From Tachypleus tridentatus (taxonomy: Eukaryota; Arthropoda; Merostomata; Xiphosura; Limulidae), in contig NC_134834.1 in assembly GCF_004210375.1 (NCBI RefSeq), positions 140,773,009 to 140,837,008 on the forward strand: a stretch of DNA of 64,000 nucleotides, written 5' to 3'. Shown piece after piece: positions 50,390 through 58,791 of the stretch. The notes below the pieces were generated by a model, which did no database searches, was not told where the DNA came from, and saw only the letters and a program-made list of their open reading frames with translations. Both the position numbers and the translations under genes were made by a program. Position 1 is the first letter of the stretch; every line of letters begins with the position of its first letter.

Positions 50390-50640
50390 TCTATTACTCA
50401 TTATTTGATACGGATCAGTTGTATATAACATAATCAGCAAAATTTCTATGAAGTATTTTGTGATAAATACTTTGGCGAATTATGTCATACATTATGGGAT
50501 CTTTTACCCCTTTGACTTGTAAAAAAGTGGCCTACGCTGAACTACAGTATCCACATAGTAGGCATCATGATTTTACAGGATGAATCATTTTTATTCCTAG
50601 CTCTGATGCTCACAAAAATCGTTTAATTTGACTCGACCAT
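50390..50640 (+). pseudogene. Possible Polinton structural-protein remnant
   Basis: At 50527-50559 the frame reads VAYAELQYPHS, resembling the WEVxLxEIQYPHS block of a protein usually encoded near the integrase in Polinton-type elements, as I remember it. It is about 170 bases past the integrase remains, in the same direction. The rest of the domain is decayed. Confidence 0.4.
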
Positions 50641-50947
50641 AGAGCAATTAATGAAACACGACAAGTTTTAGAAAACTATATTATTTATTATACTGACATA
50701 GAATATAGCTAGTCTTATGCACTTTCACAAAGGAAGTCAGATAGTTTTTCAATATATTCACTACTTTTAACAAAATCAATGAGATTTAAATTCTCACACT
50801 CATGTATATGTATTTAGTTTACTAGGTGTATCCTGAAAAACATATAATATAATGGTTTTATCCACTTAAGTCAAAGTAGTTCTCAGATATAACCAGATGC
50901 CTTGAACAAAATTCAATATCATGCAAGTATGATCAGCTTTACTGGAA

Positions 50948-51256
50948 TCATCCACTTCGCAAGACCAGCAGTTCTCCTTTCGATGACAAGGAGTATATAA
51001 TCAGTGTATACTTCGAATAACAGTTTTTAATGTGATTAATGGTATTAGATGTAGCTTCAGATTCTATTTGTTTGAGATATGAATCAATAAAGTGGACCCT
51101 TCCACCTAACCGATACCAATCAGATATTAAGTCAGCTGGGACCATAAACATAGTGATATTTGGAACATTATGTATATGTGTGATATAATGATGCATCTTA
51201 TTGATATATTCAACGTGTATTTGTACAACCCACATTTGCTGTAACTCGTACATCAA
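50948..51256 (-). other. 102-codon open frame, unrecognised
   Basis: It has a protein-like composition, with HNVPNITMFMVPADLISDWY and GGRVHFIDSYLKQIESEATS. It lies close to Polinton remains and in the opposite direction; Polintons carry genes on both strands, so it could be one of their poorly conserved ORFs. I recognise no domain. The start given is the nearest methionine-type codon and may be wrong. Confidence 0.35.
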
Positions 51257-51259
51257 TAC

Positions 51260-52060
51260 ATCAGCCTATTAGAAAATCGTGTATGAATTAATCCAGATGA
51301 ATCCGTGTTACTTTCACTCTGCTACATGTGCCATAAAAAAATTAACGTTTCAAATTTAAACATTCATTTTTCTACCATCCAATCATAACACTTCATCTGT
51401 CATTGAGTAACTTTCTCCAGTTGTTGTTTGGTAAACTTGTACACATTGGCTATTTTAGACTTCATCCATTCCACATATTCCTTTGGACATTGAAGAACAT
51501 ATCTCTATGTGGAAGAATTATACATGAAATCAATAGAGAACGTATTTCCTGCTTAAACATGAGCTTGATTGGCAAACAAGCTTTAGATACCTGTTCCCTT
51601 GTTAAATATGTTCTTCCCACTTATTTATTTTGGAATTTGGAATAACAGACATATAAAGTATTATCATGATAGATCGTGGTTCGTTAGTTCCTCTTTCCAG
51701 AGCTCTTGAAGTATTAAATTTGATATTTACCTACCAATTGAACGTCTTACTTCATGGATTGTTCTTGCTGTCATAGAAATAGTTTTGATTCCATTTTCTA
51801 TACATTTTCAGGATCAGGACATTCATTGGAAACGCTGTCTCACGATATCGATAAGATGGTCAATCTATGTCACTGTGGAGTGAATCCAGGTGATAAAGTC
51901 ATATTCTTAAAATGTTATAATTGAATATGCTATCACCCCTGAAGATTTTATTATAGTTCATAAATCATTTCAGTGGAACATGGTCCTCCAACAAATGAAA
52001 TTTCCTACAATACGTGTATAAATGAGAAAAGGGTCTTCTTCACCATAGTGTCTATATGAG
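51260..52060. other. Unassigned DNA within the Polinton-like zone
   Basis: One 80-codon frame on the plus strand (51403-51645) without family resemblance; nothing else. Confidence 0.4.
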
Positions 52061-52068
52061 TTCTAATT

Positions 52069-52182
52069 GCCCTTCGTGGCTTAAAAATACGTCTGCAGAC
52101 CCACACTACTAGAAAGCGGGTTTTGATACCCGTGATGGGCAGAGCACAGATAGCCCTTTGTGCTTAATTCTAAACGAACAAA
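52069..52182 (+). repeat. Short SINE (family B), second copy
   Basis: GCCCTTCGTGGC, GTCTGCAGACCCACACTACT, GGGTTTTGATACCCGTGATG and GCACAGATAGCCCTTTGTGC follow the order of the copy at 48984. The TATCGTGTAGC part of the tail is deleted. Confidence 0.82.
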
Positions 52183-52455
52183 TTATTTCTAATTCTAGTT
52201 CAAGTAAAATAACATTGCTCTGATTTCATTATCACTGGGATCAATGTCTGACAAAAATTAACTATAATATCCTGGATAAAACAGCACTGAAACATCCACT
52301 AAATCAAGTTTTAGAGATCAGAATGTTTGGTCACATTCAATACTACACCATAAATGTGTCTCGACTTATATAAGAGCAGATAATGGCTCTACCTTCTTGG
52401 ATATATTGGCTACAAATCATGAGTAATATAACACAAACTAATGCAAATTGCATAC

Positions 52456-52615
52456 TTTTAATTCTCCCACAGGCTGAGGCCAATGCCTCGTCATAGCTAT
52501 TTAGTTGGATCTGTAAGGACTCCATCACTTTCAATAATATTTCCAGAAAACTTAATTTCTTTTTGCTTGAATGGACGCTGTCCATGTCTTTCTTTGAAGT
52601 TTTTTTATTTACCCA
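52456..52615 (-). CDS. Exon-like open block, protein not recognised
   Basis: Flanked by an acceptor-like ATTTCAG and a donor-like GTATGC, 160 bases, open in the frame WVNKKTSKKDMDSVHSSKKK, followed by LSFLEILLKVMESLQIQLNS and YDEALASACGRIK. The peptide looks like real coding sequence: helical, amphipathic, with a coiled-coil-like stretch. The frame extends on both sides (52627-52343) without the splice sites. It could be a lost exon of a host gene, a processed fragment, or part of the nearby Polinton debris. Confidence 0.35.
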
Positions 52616-52639
52616 CTGAAATTCCATTCTCAGGTTATT

Positions 52640-53300
52640 AGCTGCATTGTCAAAATTGTGAATAAACAGAAAAACACCTTCAGCATAAATAAAGTATCTC
52701 TCCCATTGCAGCTCCTCTATTATGAGCTCTATTTGTCTTTATTACGGCACATTTCATAAACAAAATTGCATGATGCAGAATTTCTATAAGCCACCATCCT
52801 GTTAAAAAGCAGTACTAGGCCTACACTCATTGCCCAGTCCGATCTTCCAATAACAAGATAACAGATCTAGGCTATTGAACCAATATGAATATTTTTACAC
52901 ATCTTTACATTCATCAGTTCCTGGTAAAGTAAAGACATTAACACAAATTACAGCATTCATTAATATAAAATCAACATAAAACCTTGATATACCTTCCTAC
53001 TTCATTACATTCACTGTTATGAGACATTAGAGCATTCTCAGAAAGTTTCCTTACGCCATCCTTCAATATTTATCGTATTTCAGCGCTAGTGATTTCCCAG
53101 TGCTCCAGAGAAACAGTGTGATGATTGTTGTACAAGATGTGTATCACCTTTTTATGTGTGTATAATGGTGAATCATCATTGCGGAACTTAATTAGCCAAC
53201 TTGTCCCAAAAAATAAATTTGTGTTTTCAACCAACAGGCCACTGAATTGTTTTCACTGCACTAGTCCTAATATGTTTGCACAATTTCAACCAATTATTTC
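52640..53300. other. AT-rich DNA, nothing recognised
   Basis: No open frame above 77 codons and no repeat seen, apart from the start of the SINE at 53308. Confidence 0.5.
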
Positions 53301-53307
53301 AGAAATG

Positions 53308-53581
53308 TTTGTTTGTTTTGAATTTCGCGCAAAGCTACTCAAGGGCTATCTGTGCTAGCCGTCTCTAATTTATCAGTGTCAGACTAGAGGAAAGGCAGCT
53401 AGTCATCACTACTCACTGCCAACTCTTGGGCTACTCTATTACCAATGAAAAGTAAGATTGACAGTCACATTATAACGCCCCAACGGCTGAAAGGGCGAGC
53501 ATGTTTGGTGCGACGGGAATTCAAACCTGCGACCCTCAGATTACGAGTCGAACGCCTTAACCCACCTGGTCATGCCGGGCC
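53308..53581 (-). repeat. Full-length tRNA-headed SINE (family A), minus strand
   Basis: Read on the minus strand: GGCCCGGCATGACCAGGTGG, TTCGACTCGTAATCTGAGGG, a B-box-like GGTTTGAATTCC, the body TTGGCAGTGAGTAGTGATGA, and a tail zone GCACAGATAGCCCTTGAGTA followed by GCTTTGCGCGAAATTCAAAA. It matches the copy at 15.4 kb from end to end. Confidence 0.93.
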
Positions 53582-54540
53582 ATAGAAATGTTGGAATTTG
53601 TTCATTTGCCTTCAGCCATGTTGTGATGGATGCAACTATATCATTACATAAATTACTTTTACTTTTCATTTCCTTGGCCTATAATCATTCCAACGCACAT
53701 CTGGAAAGCTGATCCCCATTACCAAAAGCCAGTATTTGTGTCTATTTGTGGTTTCTTTTATTTCTGGATCACTTCATTTTATATCTGCCTCTTTTTATCG
53801 GTTATATTGAACTTGTTTACTCAACTGTCAGTATTCTTAACCACGTCTTCTCTGCTGCTTAACAAGGTGCTGGCACCTATTGAGTTGTTGGTCGAAATTA
53901 ATAGTTTTTCTGTCTTTACTGCTCGACATAACACAGAAAGTTTATTTTTACCAATCCCTCATCAGCCCAAACGTTAAGCAGATGCTTTGCTTCCATCGTT
54001 CCAGGCAATTTCCAGGTGAATACATCAGCGTTTGCTGCGGTGCATGTCCCGTGGTCTAATATTATGGTGGTATATGTACCATATAGACAATTCTTGTTGT
54101 AACCTACTGATAGGTCCAGGTATATTCAAGTCTACTTACAGAAAGCCATTATGGGTTTTTTGGGTCCAGCAAGACACAGTGAAAGTGCCCGAGTAGGCTA
54201 GTCCAACTGATGGGTAACCATGACGGTTGTTGCTGAGTTTTTTCGACTGTAATAACCAATTTGGAGTTACCCTAATGTTTAAACCACTTCGCTTTTATAG
54301 TACGAGTTATGGAATGAAATCCTAGCATCGAAAATTGTTTACTCTTTTAGCTGTAGTGAAGTTACAATACAAGAGTCAATCCAAGTATTTGTTGTTAAAA
54401 TAGTTGGTGCTTCACGCTAATTTTGTTTCTTCTGGTTGGCATTTTAGAATTATGGACTGATACAGATAGCATTGATAGCTTCGTCTTCATTAAACAAACA
54501 ATTACCATATCTTTCAAATATCTGGTTTTAACTTTTCCTT
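53582..54540. other. Unclassified DNA with a 115-codon frame
   Basis: The plus-strand frame 53630-53977 is rich in F, I, Y and S and resembles no protein I know. The DNA composition is less AT-rich here, which suggests repeat remains. Confidence 0.35.
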
Positions 54541-54660
54541 GCCCTTGATGACCCAGCAGTATATCTTAGGGTTTATAAAACTAAAAATCGAGATTGTTTA
54601 ATTGCAGCGTTCACAGCATAGATAGCTTCATATGTAGCTTAACACTAAACCACAAATAAG
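54541..54660 (+). repeat. Old SINE (family B) copy
   Basis: Diverged: GACCCAGCAGTATATCTTAG, AACTAAAAATCGAG, GCATAGATAGCTTCATATGT and AGCTTAACACTAAACCACAA keep the family B order. Confidence 0.55.
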
Positions 54661-54813
54661 TCTCTTTTTCTTTTGTACTTTTATTTGCTATCTGACGACA
54701 GAATTATAGTTTTTTTCACAAAGAAGCTCCAAAGTCACAGTACATTTCAACTAAACAATGGCGGAAAACGTACATAAAATATAAATTTAATTTATGATAA
54801 TGAACACAAAAAG

Positions 54814-54932
54814 TTTGTTTGTAGTCAGTCACAAAGCTGCATAGTGGGCTATCTGTACTATGCCAATCATGAGTATGTAAACCCAGTTTTTAGAAGTGTA
54901 AGTCCGCAGATGTGCTGCTGTTCTACTGGCAG
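54814..54932 (-). repeat. SINE (family B), minus strand
   Basis: Read on the minus strand: GTAGAACAGCAGCACATCTG, CGGACTTACACTTC, GGGTTTACATACTCATGATT and ATAGCCCACTATGCAGCTTT, as in the copy at 48984. It adjoins LINE-derived DNA. Confidence 0.75.
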
Positions 54933-54934
54933 AG

Positions 54935-55320
54935 TGGGACAAAATATGTAGAAGAAATACAGTTTTTCGAAACTTCGTTGTATATTCTGGGATTTTGGAA
55001 ATATTAGTAACAAAATTTTTGTCTTAGTGGAACCATTTTGACTCTTCAATAAAATTCTAAACTTTGTTAAATGTCTTTGCAACGCTTCTTCTCCCACAAC
55101 TGATCTAAGACTAATGGATCTAAAAAAACTGAAACAATATTTACCACCTCCCTGGAAAAGCGGAGTTACATCAGTTTCAATTCTCTGCTACCTGCTCATT
55201 AATCAAAGACTGACAAACAAATATAATCAAAGACTGACAAACAAATAGTAATACCTGGTACATATTTTCGATCTTTAAACCCCTTCAAAATCCTCGGGGA
55301 AATATTTATCTGGCCCAGGA
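54935..55320 (-). pseudogene. Second fragment of the CR1/Jockey-like LINE
   Basis: The minus strand reads FPEDFEGF-like text near 55290, then a VTPLFQGGGKYCFSFF and SISLRSVV zone (about 55100-55180), matching ANVTPLFKKG...YRPISLTSVV. An ALQRHLTKFRILLKSQNGST frame follows (55080-55000). The same DNA segment, TCTAAGACTAATRGRTCTA, is present at 21.79 kb, so both belong to one family. A 24-bp tandem duplication lies at 55201-55248. Confidence 0.7.
55201..55248. repeat. Two-copy 24-bp tandem duplication
   Basis: AATCAAAGACTGACAAACAA begins at 55201 and again at 55225; the copies differ at the last base or two. Confidence 0.9.
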
Positions 55321-55484
55321 ATGATATTCTTTGTAAACTTGCAAATTCGGCATGGCCATGTGGTTGAGACCAAGTTCAATAGCTCCCCAAGCATTTCAAT
55401 GGTAAATGGTTTATTTTATTAAATATTTGGGTTTAACAGTCGTTGTGGGCACAGCACAAAATGAGATAACCAGTATTCTAAAGA

Positions 55485-55560
55485 AGGCTGGTATGGGTAT
55501 TTGTACTTTAATTAAAATAAAGTACAGAACAACGTTTCGACATTCTTAGGTCATCTTCTA
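55485..55560 (+). repeat. Copy of the foldback family (GCTGGTATGGGTATT...CAACGTTTCGAC)
   Basis: AAGGCTGGTATGGGTATTTG, a short palindrome ACTTTAATTAAAATAAAGT, then ACAACGTTTCGACATTCTTA and GGTCATCTTC. This joins in one copy the arm motif of the 23.05-kb hairpin and the core of the 10.5-kb and 24.9-kb copies. Confidence 0.75.
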
Positions 55561-55726
55561 AGCCCAAGAGTTGGGCTACTCTTTTACAAACGAAAAGTGG
55601 GATTGACCGTCACTAAATAACATCCCCACGGCTAAAAGGGCGAGCATGTTTGGCACGACGGTGATGCGAACCCGCGACCCTCAGATTACGAGTCGCACGC
55701 CTTAACACGCTTGGCCATGCCGGGCC
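55561..55726 (-). repeat. 5' half of tRNA-headed SINE (family A), minus strand
   Basis: On the minus strand: GGCCCGGCATGGCCAAGCGT, TGCGACTCGTAATCTGAGGG, GCGGGTTCGCATC (B box), and the body to CCCAACTCTTGGGCT, where the copy ends. It is the least diverged head in the window. The truncation point abuts the foldback copy. Confidence 0.9.
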
Positions 55727-56444
55727 TTTGCTTAAAGTGGGTTTCTCGTCATTATGAATGTTATGACCTGTTACGTAGCTTTGCGCTTATTAATAAATTC
55801 ATCCAACAGAACAAAATCACTATTTAAAAAAAAACAAACTAATATTTTAGTAAAGCAACTACACGTTATTTTTCAGGGATCTTAGTATAAATTATATTAA
55901 TATTGATATACAAAGAATATATTTTCTCTTTTATTGGGTATTGTACAACATTATTTTAGTGTTTCATAATTTTGTTGTCAACTGGTAATTAAAACTGTAC
56001 GTCGTTCCCGGGTTCTTGTGTTGAAGTTGTGCGTCAGATGAAATCTGTATTGTACTGATGAGAGTGGTGTTTGTGTTTTACGGTTTGATTTTGAATGGTT
56101 AATAATAACAGGTTTATTTATGAGCAACCATTAAATCGTATTTTCTACTTAAAGTTTTTGCGTGTTGAAAGAAGCTAAATTTTCACCAGTTTTAGGAGTC
56201 GTCACATGGTAAAGACATTTTAAAACTCATTATGCGATAAAAATGATGGATTGAAACTGAAATTAACTGTGTTGTTCGGGTAACTTCAGCAACTGTTATT
56301 GTCAGTGACTTGCTTGCTTAGCTGAAGATAAGAACTATGGTTTGAGATTATGTTTGCCATCGTATTGGTACCGCTACTGCTGATATTGATAACCAACAGT
56401 TTGAACACAAAGTAATTGTGCTAAGGAGTAAATGAATCAAAACT
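55727..56444 (+). promoter_or_regulatory. Upstream and probable 5' untranslated region of the Tudor gene
   Basis: From about 55980 the DNA becomes less AT-rich, with several CpGs (GTACGTCGTTCCCGGG, GTGCGTCAGATG), as often seen at promoters in AT-rich genomes. No TATA box or initiator can be assigned with confidence. A 5' untranslated exon with a further intron is possible. Confidence 0.35.
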
Positions 56445-58785
56445 ATGGCGTCTAATTCATTTCCTCAAGAATGCACACTTCGAATTACTAATGTCATTCA
56501 TGAACAGGGGAAATTGTTGAAGTTTTGGGCCCAGTTTGACTTGAAAGCAATGCAGGAGATTACTGATATTCTTACACAGTATCATCAGTTGTTAAAAGAT
56601 GCTCCAGGGTTTCTTCATCAGTGCCAGCTACCCTTAGGATCCCTGTGCTGTGCCAGGTCGTTCAGAGATGGCAAATGGTATAGAGCTAAAGTAGTTGCTT
56701 TACCATCTAATAATGGATCAGTTGTTGCAGTGCAATACATTGATTATGGAAATGTAGATGTTGTGTCTGTTGGAGATGTACGTCAGATTGAGGAAAAGCA
56801 TTTCCCATATCACCCTCAAGCTGTTGAATGCTTCCTTGCAGATGTAGTCCCATCTGAATCAGATGGAGTTTGGAATCAAACATCTATTGTTTTTTTTGAA
56901 GAACAAATGTTAATGAAAGAGGTTGTTGGAATTATTCTTGGTAGGTTAGGAGAAAGTGTAGTTGTCAGACTTCCAATTGCTTGTATTTTAGTTGCAAATG
57001 GTTTTGCAATTCCACACAGTAATTATAGATCAGGTGGTGATGGACTCAGAGCAATGCCATTTGATGTAACTAAACAACATCAAGTTTATGTGTCACATGT
57101 TGAATCCACACAAAAATTTTACATTCAGTTAGTGGAGAAGAAATCAGATCTAAATTCACTGATGGATGCACTTAATGAATTAGTTGCTTCAAGAAATGGG
57201 TTGAAACCCTTATACCAGTTTTCTTTGGGAACTCCATGTATTGCAAGAAGTGATGAGAGCTACTACAGAGGAGTGGTCTGTGGAGTGACTGGAGTTAAAT
57301 GTAAGGTTTTTTTTGTGGACTTTGGAAATTCTGAAACAATAAGATTTCCAGAGCTGTTCCAACTTCCATGGGAATTTATGACATTACCAGCACAAGCTAT
57401 TGAATGTTCTCTTGGCAGTGATTGCACCATTAACACCACAGAGCTTGTAGAATCTACCTGTAACAAACAAGTACTTTGTTCTGTAGTTCATCATGATAAT
57501 GGGTCTTACATTGTTACTTTATGTGTTAATGGAAGAAATATTGCAGTTCCAGTTACGTCAATACGTCCAAACTGTTTAAAGTATAATAGAACCAGTTTAA
57601 TGGGTGAAACAGCCCATGAAGTTAGAGTATCATACATTCAGAGTCCTAGTAATTTTTATTGCCAGCTAGCTCAAGAAACTTCTAAAATTGAGGCAGTAGT
57701 GGCTGAGATTGCAAGTGTCTACAAAGGCGCTGATAATTTATCACACCATTTGTTAGCTGAAGAGTGTTGGATTGGTCGACCAGTATGTGCTTGTTTCTCA
57801 GAGGATTCTGAATGGTATAGGGGAGAAATAATGTCTGTTTTCCAGGATAATAAAGTGAAAGTTTGGTTTATTGATTATGGAAATTCTGAAGTTACAGATT
57901 TGGAAAATGTCAAATGTTTAAAACCAGTTTTGCAAAATATGCCTGCTCAAGCTATTCAGTGTTCATTGTTTGGAACAGAAGCATTGAATAGATCTACCCT
58001 AGAGTGTCAGAAAGTTGTGGAATTTTTTGAAGAATTAACCCTTGATAATGTTGGTGTAATAAAAGTAAAAAATATAACTAATAATGGCATCCATGAAGTT
58101 TTGATGTATAATATGACAACCAATCCACCAGTTGATATTAATGAAAAAATAATAATGTTTGTTTCTTCTTTAAACCAAGTAACAGTACCAGTTTCTCCAG
58201 TTGAAGAGATTGAAACTGTTTATATATCACACTTTGAATCACCAACTCATTTTTTTGGACAGTTGTCAAAATATTCTTTAAAGGAGTTGGAACAGTTTCA
58301 GGAGCAGCTAAACTACTTTTACAGTAGTGGGTCTCCTGAAACACTTCCCAATCCAAAAGTTGGAGATTTTGCTTGTACTGTATTTTCTGAAGATGGGCAT
58401 TTCTATCGTGGAAAATTGAAGAGTGTTTCTGGGGCTTCCTGCGAGGTATTATTCATTGACTATGGAAATGGAGAACAAAAAGATATAAAATCACTGTACA
58501 AACTTCTTCCAAAATTTTCTGTATTACCACAACAAGGATTATACTTCAGCTTGGTCAACTGTCCACCAAGAGCACCTTCAGATAAACTGCGAGACTTAAT
58601 GCAAGATAATGTTCTTCAGGTTCGAGTGCTACAAAAGAGAGAAGAAGTGTATGAAGTAGAACTGATGGAAGATTTTTCAGGGAATGTGACAATACTGGAA
58701 ATCATGAGACAGCATGAAGGGCCATCTTTACAAAAACCTGTACCTTCCAGTATTAGAGGCTTCAAATTGCCTAAGGTTGAGATTG
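56445..58785 (+). CDS. Multi-Tudor-domain protein (TDRD6/TDRD15/Tudor type), first coding exon, 3' partial
   Basis: Codes for 780 residues plus one base. It holds four extended Tudor modules. Their cores are near residues 64-118 (KWYR, QYIDYGN), 260-306 (SYYRG, FFVDFGN), 443-493 (EWYRG, WFIDYGN) and 638-690 (HFYRG, LFIDYGN). The SN-like strands typical of such modules precede cores 2 to 4: VYVSHVESTQKFYIQL, VRVSYIQSPSNFYCQL and VYISHFESPTHFFGQL. Known Tudor proteins of this type bind symmetrically dimethylated arginines on Piwi proteins in germ granules; the aromatic and Asn/Asp cage positions are kept here. The ATG has strong context (A at -3, G at +4), with an in-frame TGA 12 bases upstream. 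After residue 780 a donor (G|GTGAGA) precedes an in-frame stop four codons later, so I end the exon at the donor. No RING, KH or LOTUS domain is seen. Starting directly with an extended Tudor module resembles TDRD6 and TDRD15. Confidence 0.93.
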
Positions 58786-58791
58786 GTGAGA
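58786..58791 (+). other. Splice donor of the Tudor first coding exon
   Basis: GTGAGA directly follows the codon base G of ...KVEI G, a near-consensus donor. Reading through it gives only three more residues and a TAA. The matching acceptor may be the one at the window end (63995-63997), which would continue the frame as G-AA. Confidence 0.7.

Noticed and set aside
53500..53581. tRNA gene on the minus strand
   Set aside because: Same SINE family head, with mismatches in the acceptor and T arms.
57263..57466. Minus-strand frames inside the Tudor exon (also 58138-58356)
   Set aside because: They lie opposite well-conserved Tudor modules and show no family resemblance.
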